Assembly: GCF_014673495.1 (NCBI RefSeq)
Contig: NZ_CP051006.1
Location: 2,294,001 to 2,358,000 of the forward strand
DNA: 64,000 nt
Reading direction: 5' to 3'
Source of the DNA: Streptomyces griseofuscus
GTDB lineage: Bacteria; Actinomycetota; Actinomycetes; Streptomycetales; Streptomycetaceae
Position numbers and translations under genes: made by a program. The notes below the pieces were generated by a model, which was not told the origin of the DNA, did no database searches, and saw nothing but the letters and a program-made list of their open reading frames with translations. How positions within the stretch are numbered: the first letter of the stretch is position 1; each line of letters starts with the position of its first letter. Of the stretch, positions 17,188 to 24,812 are shown one piece after another.

Positions 17188-18234
17188 GTGAAGATCGTGA
17201 TCACCGGCGGCGCCGGGTTCATCGGCAGCAACCTGGCCCGGACTTTGCTGGAGCTCCGCGAAGTCAGCCAGGTCCGTGTGATCGACAACCTCTCCACCGG
17301 TGACAAGGAGAGCATCGCGGGTCTCGACGTCCACTTCTTCGAGGGCGACATCCAGGACGCCGCCCTCCTGGAGCGGGCATTTCACGGCGCGGACGCCGTC
17401 GTCCACCTGGCCGCCCTGCCGTCCGTGCCTCGATCCGTGAAAGACCCCCTGGCCAGCCACCACGCCAACGCGACCGGAACCCTCCAGGTCCTCGAAGCAG
17501 CCCGTCGGGCCGGCAACCTGCACGTGATCGCCGCATCCTCGTCCTCTGTCTACGGCGCGAACCCGTGTCTCCCGAAGCACGAAGGCCTCACCACCGCCCC
17601 GATGAGCCCATACGCGGTCACCAAACTCGCCACTGAGGCATACCTGGGCGCGTATCACCACAGCTTCGGCCTGCCGGTACTCCCCTTCCGCTTCTTCAAC
17701 GTCTACGGGCCCGGCCAGCGCGCCGACCACCCCTACGCCGCGGTCATCCCCAAGTGGATCAGTGCCGCCCTCAACGGACACGTCGTCACTGTCCACGGTG
17801 ACGGCACCCAGACACGCGACTTCACGTATGTAGGCACAGTCTGTGAGGTTCTCGCTGACGCTGTCCTGCGCCGGGTCGTCGAACCCAAGCCCGTGAACCT
17901 GGCCTTTGGCACTCGCATCTCCCTTCTGAGCCTTGTTCCGGAGATCGAAGCCGCAACCGGGCTCCGGGCTGTCACGGAGCACAGAGCCCGCCGTGTCGGG
18001 GATGTCCCTCACTCCCAGGCGGACCAATCACGCCTGCGTGCCCTCTTCCCGACGATCAGCCCCACGCCCCTGCAGGAGGGGATACGAGCAACGGCCAATT
18101 GGATCAGTCGCACGAACGAGCGCTGCACATGCGGGCAGGGCGGTAACGCCGCTGCGGGTTGCCGGGGCGCCGCGCGGTTCCGCCGCCTCGGGGATCCGAG
18201 CATCCATATTGCGAGTGCTGCACGAGACTGCTGA
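17188..18234 (+). CDS. NAD-dependent nucleotide-sugar epimerase (extended SDR)
   Basis: 348 residues from the GTG at 17188 with GAAGGGA 6 bp upstream. It carries the glycine motif ITGGAGFIGSNLA, SSSSVYG and the catalytic SPYAVTKLATE (YxxxK), all typical of GalE/WbpP-type UDP-hexose 4-epimerases. With the dehydrogenase it would make a uronic acid such as UDP-GalNAcA (inference from pairing). The last 40 residues (from about CTCGQGGNAAAGC) look unlike the family and may be read-through after a lost stop at the edge of the mobile-element scar. Confidence 0.87.
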   Translation: MKIVITGGAGFIGSNLARTLLELREVSQVRVIDNLSTGDKESIAGLDVHFFEGDIQDAALLERAFHGADAVVHLAALPSVPRSVKDPLASHHANATGTLQVLEAARRAGNLHVIAASSSSVYGANPCLPKHEGLTTAPMSPYAVTKLATEAYLGAYHHSFGLPVLPFRFFNVYGPGQRADHPYAAVIPKWISAALNGHVVTVHGDGTQTRDFTYVGTVCEVLADAVLRRVVEPKPVNLAFGTRISLLSLVPEIEAATGLRAVTEHRARRVGDVPHSQADQSRLRALFPTISPTPLQEGIRATANWISRTNERCTCGQGGNAAAGCRGAARFRRLGDPSIHIASAARDC

Positions 18235-18409
18235 TTCCCTACCGGTGTTCGTCAACAACTGGGACCCTGCCTCTGCCACCCTCCCTCGGGCCCACGCTGC
18301 AACGGACGCCGCTTTTTTTTCTCCGCACGGGACGATCGCAGAGCCCCGCACTGAGACCGACGGGACTACGACCTGTCCCAGGTCAGAGGGGTTCCTCGTA
18401 TCTCCGTTC

Positions 18410-18460
18410 CAGGGACTTTTCAGGGACTTTCATCCCTGTCCGAGGGACTTCCGAGGGACT
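18410..18460 (+). repeat. helically phased AGGGACTT repeats, candidate integrase arm sites (cluster A)
   Basis: Copies of (C/G)AGGGACTT begin at 18410, 18421, 18442 and 18453, spaced 11, 21 and 11 bp, i.e. on one face of the helix. Similar paired CTGGGAC repeats with 11-bp spacing occur at 20718/20729 and 26838/26849. Tyrosine integrases bind such short arm repeats beside their core site (family knowledge). A CAGGTCAGA sequence lies just upstream at 18379. Confidence 0.5.
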
Positions 18461-18495
18461 TTCCGCCGCGTAACGCGGCAAGCCCCCGAAAGACC

Positions 18496-18531
18496 GGAAA
18501 GGGCCTCCGACGCAGGTCAGAGGCCCTTTCC
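18496..18531. terminator. 12-bp perfect hairpin
   Basis: GGAAAGGGCCTC (18496-18507) pairs with GAGGCCCTTTCC (18520-18531) around a 12-nt loop that contains ACGCAGGTCAGA. It lies just downstream (on the minus strand) of the RNase P RNA fragment, so it may be the former transcription terminator of that locus. The loop sequence recurs at 26906-26917. Confidence 0.5.
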
Positions 18532-18553
18532 CAGGCAAAGCCGCAGGTAGCGA

Positions 18554-18585
18554 CAGACGAGTCGGGCTGTACGCCGGGTTCTGTC
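18554..18585 (-). ncRNA. 3'-terminal fragment of RNase P RNA (rnpB), attachment-site duplicate
   Basis: Read on the minus strand, the 32 bases from 18585 to 18554 run GACAGAACCCGG, CGTACAGCCCGA, CTCGTCTG. From memory this equals the 3' end of Streptomyces RNase P RNA. The rest of rnpB is absent: above 18590 the sequence turns into the excisionase gene. A short 3' copy next to xis and int is what remains on the flank when an element integrates into the end of a stable RNA gene. The intact gene should lie at the other end of the element; none is seen in the window. Confidence 0.6.
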
Positions 18586-18624
18586 GCCCGACCAAGGACA
18601 AGGGCACTAGCCAATCTTGGCCGA

Positions 18625-18858
18625 TCAGGTCGCGCGATTCACCGCTTGAGCTTCCAGCCATGCCTCTACCTCCGGCCAGCGGTAGCGCAAATAACGGCCG
18701 ACCTTGTGGGCTCGCGGCCCCTGATGTCGGTGATTCCATATGTGGACCGTATTCAGAGGTACGCCCAGGAAGTCGGCCAGCTCCTCCGCGCTCATCAAGG
18801 GACAACGGTCCCCCGCGCCACTGGCGGCTTCTTCCGCACGGGCAGTGGTTCGACGCAT
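18625..18858 (-). CDS. excisionase-like MerR/AlpA-type HTH protein
   Basis: 77 residues from the ATG at 18858, which has GGAG 6 bp upstream; longer in-frame starts lack a ribosome site. LMSAEELADFLGVPLNTVHIWNHR is a winged helix-turn-helix of the excisionase/AlpA type, followed by GPRAHKVGRYLRYRWPEVEAWLE, the usual wing and C-terminal helix. Such proteins bend DNA at att sites to direct excision. It is 39 bp from the rnpB fragment and divergent from the integrase, which is atypical, since most Streptomyces xis and int genes are co-oriented. Confidence 0.75.
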   Translation of the reverse strand: MRRTTARAEEAASGAGDRCPLMSAEELADFLGVPLNTVHIWNHRHQGPRAHKVGRYLRYRWPEVEAWLEAQAVNRAT

Positions 18859-19274
18859 GGGCACTCCAAACGGTTCGAAGCGGGCAGGAAAGAACCACGT
18901 GAGCGGTACTCCGCTGTGGTGGTGGGCGAACGTTTGCATTGAATTCCGGCCGGACCAAACAGAGGGCCTTTCGGCGAAATACCTACGACTCTTGCGAACT
19001 CTCGAAGAACACAGGCGAATCTTCGCTGAGGGTTCGTCGAGCCCTCGTCGAACCCTCAGCGAGAATTCGTCTAGGTGAAATCTTCTCTACCACTCTGCGC
19101 CCTTTGTCGCGAAGACCCCAAGAATGCATTTGACATCTTCAGCTCGCCTGGATCAACATCCAATTCACTCAGGGCGCGATGAACGGGCAGACAATCTCGC
19201 CGTCGACGATGACCCTGATTGAAAAGAGTCCACAAATAGACTCAAAGGGCCGTTGGAAACTAGGAGTTGAGTCG
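18859..19274. other. xis-int divergent region
   Basis: This 416-bp region between the excisionase and the integrase is comparatively AT-rich for the window. It contains the long inverted repeat at 19023-19062. An in-frame integrase extension to the ATG at 19179 is possible but has no ribosome site. No other gene is supported. Confidence 0.4.
19023..19062. promoter_or_regulatory. 14-bp inverted repeat, candidate operator of the element
   Basis: TCGCTGAGGGTTCG (19023-19036) is perfectly repeated in inverse as CGAACCCTCAGCGA (19049-19062), with a 12-bp centre that itself holds GAGCCCTCG. It sits between the divergent excisionase and integrase genes, where an element repressor would act. It could alternatively form a cruciform. 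No repressor gene is visible nearby. Confidence 0.45.
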
Positions 19275-20549
19275 ATGCCGTACGATCGCTGGCACAAGTC
19301 GCGCCCGAAAGACGGGGAGTCGACCTGCAAGGAACACGGCAAAGTTCCGACGCGGGACCACGGGACGGGGAAGCGGTGGCAGGCCCGATGGCGCAACAGG
19401 GAAGATGTACAGCAGACAGAGCTGTTCCGCACCGAGGTCGAAGCCCGCAGGCATGAGACCAAGATGCGGTCCGGAGTGGACGACGGTTCGTACATCAACC
19501 CTCGCGCCGGGGAGGTCAGGGTCAGTGAACTCGCCCTTACGTGGCTCAAGGGGCACGAACACAAGAATCCACGGACTTACCGACGCCACAAGGAGCGGAT
19601 TCTCCTGCACGTCGTTACTACCGCAGTTGGGAAGATGCGCGTAAAGGACGTGAACGCGTCGTCTTTGCTGGACTGGCTGCACGACCGTCGTCGACTGCTC
19701 GAAAGTTCCACGCTGCGCCTGGTCTTCGACAATCTTCGGGCTGTCTTTGACCTGGCCGTGGACGACAGCCTGATACCCAAAAATCCATGCCTCGCCAAAT
19801 CAGTGCAGGACGCCAAGCCGAAGCGATGAGATGGCGGCCGGGCAGAGCTGACCCTGACGTGGGAGGATACCGAGAAGATCCGTGCCGAACTTCCCGACCG
19901 CTACAAGGCACTCGTCGACTGCGGTCGCGGCCTGGGCCTTCGCAAAGGGGAAATATTCGGCCTGTCGCCAGAGGACATCGACTGGGCACATCCGGACGGC
20001 CCGATGGTGCACGTGCAACGGCAGGTAGTCCACGACGGCTCGTTCCTGGTGTACGCCCTCCCCAAGGGCGGAGACGACGATGACCCGAAGGACCGGTGGG
20101 TCGAACTGACCGACGACGTGGCCATCCCCCTGCGCGAGCACATGGAGAAGTACCCGCCCGTCGAGGTGACCCGACCGTGGGGCAGCAAAGGCGGCGACTC
20201 GGTCACGGTGCAGCTGATCTTCTACACTCGGGAGAAGACCGCCATTCAGTCGAATTGGTTCAACTCCTACCGCTGGAAGCCCGCTCTGGCGGCGGCCGGC
20301 CTCATCAAACCCCTTGACCCCAACACGAAGGGACGGCGCTGGGAGAAGTCCCGCGACAAGATGATGCACGCCCTTCGACACCTGTACGCGTCGATGATGA
20401 TCAACGGCGGGGTAGACGTGTACACACTCGCGGATCGGCTCGGACACGCCGATCCTGCGTTTACTCTGCGTAAGTACGTGCACCGGATCGTGGGAGCCGG
20501 TTCCAAGATCCGCATCGCGGTCCGGAGCGCCTACACGAAGGCCGCGTGA
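19275..20549 (+). pseudogene. tyrosine integrase interrupted by an in-frame TGA
   Basis: Residues encoded from 19275 to 19826 form the N-terminal DNA-binding half (RWQARWRNREDVQQ, VRVSELALTWLKGH). A TGA at 19827-19829 follows. The same frame then continues to 20549 with the catalytic half: GLGLRKGEIFGL (first Arg), HALRHLYASM (H-x-x-R), LADRLGHADPAFTLRKYVH (His and Tyr nucleophile). All active-site residues are present, and a CGA-to-TGA change would explain the break. The ATG at 19275 has GGAG 8 bp upstream. It would yield a dead protein unless the stop is read through. Confidence 0.8.
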
Positions 20550-20608
20550 CTCCTGCACTGTTCGGCTTGTGCAACGCCCGTGCAAGATGATCTTCAGACG
20601 GTTCGTTT

Positions 20609-20740
20609 GCGCAGGTCAGAAACTTCGTATAAGAGTTCCGGGACATCTGATACGAGGGTGCCGCCGCACCCCGTCTGACCTGCTTTTAGCGGGTCAGGGA
20701 GGGGTGCGGCGGCATCTCTGGGACCTCTCTGGGACTTTGG
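20609..20740. repeat. att-like cluster B
   Basis: GCGCAGGTCAGA (20609-20620), then CTGGGAC repeats starting at 20718 and 20729 (11-bp spacing). The stretch after CAGGTCAGA (TTCGTAT, then GTTCCGGGAC) resembles cluster A (TTCCTCGTAT, then GTTCCAGGGAC at 18391-18416). It lies between the 3' ends of two convergent integrase pseudogenes, the usual place for attP. Several copies suggest tandem or successive insertions. Confidence 0.45.
20660..20713. terminator. long hairpin between convergent integrase remnants
   Basis: GCCGCCGCACCCC (20660-20672) pairs with GGGGTGCGGCGGC (20701-20713). Inside, CTGACC pairs with GGTCAG around a short TTTTA loop. The stem is long enough to stop transcription from both sides, and it lies 110 bp after the first integrase and 87 bp after the end of the second. 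Confidence 0.6.
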
Positions 20741-20799
20741 GCCCCGCAGCGGGCTACGAGCCACGCTCCACGGGCTCGACCGACCGGCCACGGCCGCGG

Positions 20800-21600
20800 C
20801 TACGCGAAGATCGCGAAGTACTTCCGCAGCGTGAACCCGGGGTCGGAGTGCCCCAGCCAGCGTGCCGGGGAGACGATCGATTCGCCAGCCTCCAGTTCCT
20901 CGGAGGCGTAGAAGTGGCGCAGGGCGTGAAAGCCGTGCTCCCGGGACGGCTCCCACACACGAGCACCGTCGGTGTTGCCCTCGTCCCGTCACCGAGAGGT
21001 TGTAGGTCCTCGGCCGCCGATGCTTGGCCTCCACCGGCGTCTCGGCCGGAGTCGGGTCGTCCCAAGGCAGTGTGACCGGCACCCGCGCGAATGGCTCCAT
21101 GTGCTGCCGGATGGCCTGGGCCACGCTTGACGGCAGCGGCACGTCCCGGACCTTGCGCCCCTTGGGAAGCGCGAAACACAGCTTCGCCCGCACCATCTTG
21201 ACCTGCCGCCGGACGTGCACGACCTCCTTCTCGAAGTCGATGTCGTCCGCTGAAAGACCGAGCGCCTCCCCTTGGCGGAGCCCGAGAGCTGGGCCTCCCG
21301 TACCGCCAGGACCCGTTCGGGCGGCCACGCCTCGACCCTGCCGGGTGCGTCTCCAGCCGCTTCTGCCAGTGGCGCAGGACTTCCGTACCGATGGCGTTGA
21401 GCGGCTGAGCACCCAGGTGGGGAACGATGTGCCGCCGTACCCTCTGCTCGATCCGCTCGATCGTGGACGGGTCACCACTCCGGGTGGGCCACCAGTGGGT
21501 CGCGATGCAGTCCTTGAGTGAGATGGCCCCGTCGCGGGGATCGACGAACTCGCCTCGGCGTGCATCGGTCTGGGCCCGGGCGAGCCAGGTCTTCGGGTTC
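20800..21600 (-). pseudogene. second tyrosine integrase, frameshifted
   Basis: Three fragments in different frames reconstruct one protein. The first is DPKTWLARAQTDARRGEFVDP with IVPHLGAQPLNAIGTEVLRHWQ (about 21330-21595). The second is LGLRQGEALGLSADDIDF with the following KGRKVRDVPLPSS (about 21005-21290). The third is HGFHALRHFYASEELEAGES with RWLGHSDPGFTLRKYF, ending at a TAG at 20800-20802. All catalytic motifs survive but at least two frameshifts separate them. It is related to, but not a copy of, the integrase at 19275. Confidence 0.7.
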
Positions 21601-21975
21601 GTGTCAGGAAGCGGTAATGCGGGCGGAACGCTCCTGAGGCCGGACGATGAGCGGGTTGAGGGCGGGGTTGGAGCGGGAGTCGGCCTGCTCCTGTTCGCGG
21701 AGCGGACGCGGCAGCGCGGACAGTGGCAAGCCGGCGTGGCGGTTCACCTCCGCCTGCGCCGGGTGCCCGGCGAGGGCGCGCCGCTCACGGGCGGTATCGG
21801 TCGTCGGCCGATCCGCATGCATGGGCACGGAGTGGCGAATCCGCCTTCTGGCAGCGTGCCGTCAGAAGGCACGCATACGATGGGAGCGATGTGCGGCTGA
21901 GCGCGTTTCCCGGCGAGGCGGCGCGCAGCGTCATGAGGGGGGCTGTCCCGGCTACCACCCCGCAGGAGGTCCACC
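21601..21975. other. no intact gene; possible minus-strand gene remnant
   Basis: A minus-strand frame from 21828 to 21604 reads RRALAGHPAQAEVNRHAGL, PLSALPRPLREQEQADSR and then NPALNPLIVRPQ. It has natural amino-acid composition but no start site and no family I can name. It may be the tail of a gene lost from the element. The right end supplies the ribosome site CAGGAGGT for the gene at 21976. Confidence 0.3.
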
Positions 21976-23721
21976 ATGGCGACGCTGTTGTCCGTCAACG
22001 TAGGACTGCCCAAAGATGTGCCCTGGCAGGGAAGGACCGTGCACACCGGAGCCTGGAAGGCCCCTGTCCAGGGCTCCCGCATGGTCCGGCGGCTGAACGT
22101 CGACGGAGACGGTCAAGGAGATCTGGCCGGGCACGGCGGCGAGATGCGAGCTGTCCTCGTCTACCAGCTGCAGTCCTACCAGTACTGGCAGAAACAGCTC
22201 GGGCGCGACGACCTGACCTTCGGGATCTTCGGGGAGAACTTCACGGTCGACGGCCTGCCCGACGACGAAGTATGCATCGGTGACCGGTACCGCATCGGCG
22301 AAGCGGAATTCGAAGTCTCCCAGCCCCGCGTCACCTGCTACCGGGTCGGCATGCGCCTGGGCGAACCCACCATGGCCTCCCTGCTCGTCGCCCACCACCG
22401 GCCGGGCTTCTACCTCCGAGTGATCGCCGAAGGCCGCGTCCAAGCCGGTGACGCCGTCACGCTCACCCGCAAGGGGCCGGAACAACTCAGCGTCGCCGAC
22501 GCCGACGCACTGCTCTACCTCCCGGACCGCGACCCCGCGAAGCTGCGCAAAGCACTGAACATTCCCGCCCTGAGTCCAGGATGGCAGCAGTCCTTCCGCG
22601 AGCTCGCCGCGCCCGAGCAGCCCGCGCAGGAGCCGGGACAGCCGGGCGAGCAGCCTGGCGAAGAACCGGGGTGGCCGGGCTTCAGGCCCATGCGCGTCAC
22701 CCGCATCGTCCCCGAGACCCCCACCATCTCGTCCCTCTACCTCGCCGCCACCGACGGCACATCCCTGCCCGAGGCCCGCCCCGGCCAGTACCTCTCCATC
22801 CGCCTGGTCACCGACCATGCCGCCCCCGAAGTACGCAGCTACTCCCTGTCCCGCGCGTCCACAGCCGGCACCTACCGCATCAGCGTCAAGCGCGAACCCC
22901 ATGGGAAAGTCAGCGACTACATTCATGCGAGGCTCCGCCCCGGCGACCTCGTCGACATCGCCAGCCCCCGCGGCACCTTCGTACTGCAAGAACGCCCTGG
23001 CCCGACCGTGCTGGTCTCCGCGGGGATCGGTGCCACACCCGTGCTCGCCATGCTCCACCAACTCGCCGCCACGGGAGACCCACGCGCCGTCTGGTGGATC
23101 CACACCGCCCACGACCGCGCCCACCACGCCTTCGCGGACGAGACTCGTACCCTTCTGGCCCGACTTCCGGGCGCCGGCGAGTACATCTACTACACCGGCG
23201 AAACCCCACGTCCCGACGAGCCCCACATCACTCACGGCCGCCCGACCGCTGCATCCCTCAGGGCCATGGGCATCCCCGCCGAGGCCGACGCCTACCTGTG
23301 CGGCCCATCCGCCTTCATGGACGACCTCGCCCGCTTCCTGCGCGATCTGGGTCTGCGCCCACAGCAGATCCATACGGAACGGTTCACCGCTCTGCCCGCC
23401 ATCACTCCGGGCGTGACCGCCACCGCCGTGATCCGGCCGCACCAGCCACCCGGTCCCACCGCAACCGGGCCCCTCGTCACCTTTGCCCGTAGCGGCATCT
23501 CCACCCCGTGGTCACCCGCTCACGCGACCCTCCTCGATCTTGCCGAAGCCTGCGACATCCCCACCCGCTGGTCCTGCCGCACCGGCGTGTGCCACACCTG
23601 CGTCACCCACCTCGTCGCAGGCGACATCACCTACACCACGCCGCCCCTCGAACTCCCGGAGCCCGGAACTGTCCTGGTCTGCTGCAGCAAGCCGACCACC
23701 GAGGTCGTCCTCGATCTGTGA
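21976..23721 (+). CDS. MOSC - ferredoxin reductase - [2Fe-2S] fusion protein
   Basis: 581 residues, three domains in order. Residues 1-185 are a MOSC domain (molybdenum-cofactor sulfurase C-terminal type) with Cys in PRVTCYRVG. Residues about 230-470 are an FAD/NAD(P) oxidoreductase (RSYSLSRA for FAD, SAGIGATPVLAMLH for NAD, CGPSAFMDDL). Residues about 495-581 are a plant-type [2Fe-2S] ferredoxin (CRTGVCHTC plus a distal Cys in VLVCCS). Such fusions resemble YiiM/YcbX plus vanillate-demethylase reductase systems that reduce N-hydroxylated or toxic oxidised compounds (inference). The start is the ATG at 21976 with CAGGAGGT 5 bp upstream. It appears intact within the element scar. Confidence 0.87.
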   Translation: MATLLSVNVGLPKDVPWQGRTVHTGAWKAPVQGSRMVRRLNVDGDGQGDLAGHGGEMRAVLVYQLQSYQYWQKQLGRDDLTFGIFGENFTVDGLPDDEVCIGDRYRIGEAEFEVSQPRVTCYRVGMRLGEPTMASLLVAHHRPGFYLRVIAEGRVQAGDAVTLTRKGPEQLSVADADALLYLPDRDPAKLRKALNIPALSPGWQQSFRELAAPEQPAQEPGQPGEQPGEEPGWPGFRPMRVTRIVPETPTISSLYLAATDGTSLPEARPGQYLSIRLVTDHAAPEVRSYSLSRASTAGTYRISVKREPHGKVSDYIHARLRPGDLVDIASPRGTFVLQERPGPTVLVSAGIGATPVLAMLHQLAATGDPRAVWWIHTAHDRAHHAFADETRTLLARLPGAGEYIYYTGETPRPDEPHITHGRPTAASLRAMGIPAEADAYLCGPSAFMDDLARFLRDLGLRPQQIHTERFTALPAITPGVTATAVIRPHQPPGPTATGPLVTFARSGISTPWSPAHATLLDLAEACDIPTRWSCRTGVCHTCVTHLVAGDITYTTPPLELPEPGTVLVCCSKPTTEVVLDL

Positions 23722-23826
23722 GCGAAGCAGTCCCAGGGCCGTGGCCACGCGCTATGACAAGCGCGGCTACGTCTTCCTCGGCACCGCCACCCTTCCGGCC
23801 ACCGCCGCCGAGCTGACCCACCACCA

Positions 23827-24753
23827 TCACGACGGACGTCGCCGATGTCGTTCCACGGGTCCTGATGCCCAGGCTGTGGTGTCCGCAGTCTGGCAGAACT
23901 CGGCCGCGGTGACGCCGACGGGAACGCCGAGTTCCGCGGCGACCGCGGTGATCGCCTTGTCGCAGTCGGCGAGGTCGGCCTGGCCGCCGGTGGCGAAGTA
24001 CGGGGCGATGAACGTCTCGTAGTGGGCTCGGGCTTCTTCCGGCGTCTGTCCGCCGAGGAACGTCTGCATGTGCCGCACCGTGGTGTCGGGGTCGTCGTGG
24101 ATCACCTGAAGGGCACGCCGGTGGGCTCGTACGACGGCCTGGACCGCGGGGTCGTCGGGTCGGATGTAGGTAGGGTCGACTGCCACGCCAACGGTGGGAA
24201 TCCGGAAGTGGTCGCCGACCCAGGCCAGCACGTTCCAGCCGTGCTCGGCGGCCACCGCCTCCGGTGCCATGGTGCTGCCGACGTAGGCGGCGTCGATGCT
24301 GCCGTCGTTGAGCCGGCGCAGGTCCATGCGGTAGTCGCCGGGCGAGCGGACGATGGTCTTCACGTCGCGGTCCGGGTCGAGTCCGGCCTTTCGCAGCACG
24401 ATCCGGGCGAACGCGCCGGGCGGGGTGTGCGGGGCGTGGACCGCCAGCCGCCGCCCGGCCAGGTCGGCCAGGGAGGTCAGGCCGGGGCGGCCGAGGAACC
24501 AGAACAGCGGGCGCTGGGTGTTGACACTGAGCGCGACCCACGGGGTGCCGTCGGTGAGTCGTGACAGCAGTGCCCGGCCCAGCCCGATGATGGCGCAGCG
24601 GCGCAGCCGTTCCACGTCCCAGGTGCAGCCGTCTCGCAGTGCGACGTGGACACCCTCCTCGGCGTAGTAGTCCTGCTGGTCGGCGATGTAGGCGGCGAGT
24701 TCTTCGTGCAGGCCCCGTCCGACGTAGGCCAAGTCGATCGTGTGCATGGACAT
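23827..24753 (-). CDS. NMT1/THI5- or SsuA-like protein without signal peptide
   Basis: 308 residues with the periplasmic-binding-protein-like pattern of the NMT1/TauA family: QQDYYAEEGVHVALRDG, LAGRRLAVHAPHTPPG, DAAYVGSTMAPEA and a final helical segment. There is no signal peptide or lipobox, so it is predicted cytoplasmic, unlike transporter-binding proteins. Cytoplasmic members include pyrimidine (HMP) synthases and other enzymes. The start is ambiguous between ATGs at 24753 and 24747; the second has GAAAG 6 bp upstream. It follows the SDR gene by 59 bp in a TetR-SDR operon. Confidence 0.7.
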   Translation of the reverse strand: MSMHTIDLAYVGRGLHEELAAYIADQQDYYAEEGVHVALRDGCTWDVERLRRCAIIGLGRALLSRLTDGTPWVALSVNTQRPLFWFLGRPGLTSLADLAGRRLAVHAPHTPPGAFARIVLRKAGLDPDRDVKTIVRSPGDYRMDLRRLNDGSIDAAYVGSTMAPEAVAAEHGWNVLAWVGDHFRIPTVGVAVDPTYIRPDDPAVQAVVRAHRRALQVIHDDPDTTVRHMQTFLGGQTPEEARAHYETFIAPYFATGGQADLADCDKAITAVAAELGVPVGVTAAEFCQTADTTAWASGPVERHRRRPS

Positions 24754-24812
24754 CTTTCGTCGCTCGTTCAAGGGTGTGGGGTGTGGCCGCGTATGCGGAG
24801 GCCAGCGGGGTC

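Larger units (their letters stand above)
18235..18624. other. 390-bp element boundary without a gene
   Basis: No open frame here has coding character. The region holds an unusual T8 run (18313-18320), phased GGGAC repeats (18410-18460), a strong hairpin (18496-18531) and a match to the end of RNase P RNA (18554-18585). Together they mark the junction between the sugar genes and the integrase region. Confidence 0.6.

Noticed and set aside
18313..18320. T8 run as a factor-independent terminator for the epimerase operon
   Set aside because: No stable GC stem lies immediately before it, although a run of eight T is rare in this DNA.
18400..18620. CRISPR array suspected from the repeated GGGACTT units
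   Set aside because: Units are 7-10 bp, spaced 11-21 bp, without true spacers or any cas gene; integrase arm sites fit better.
20004..20549. A separate short recombinase gene starting at 20004
   Set aside because: Its frame is continuous upstream to the TGA at 19827 and it lacks the N-terminal half; it is better explained as the tail of the interrupted integrase.
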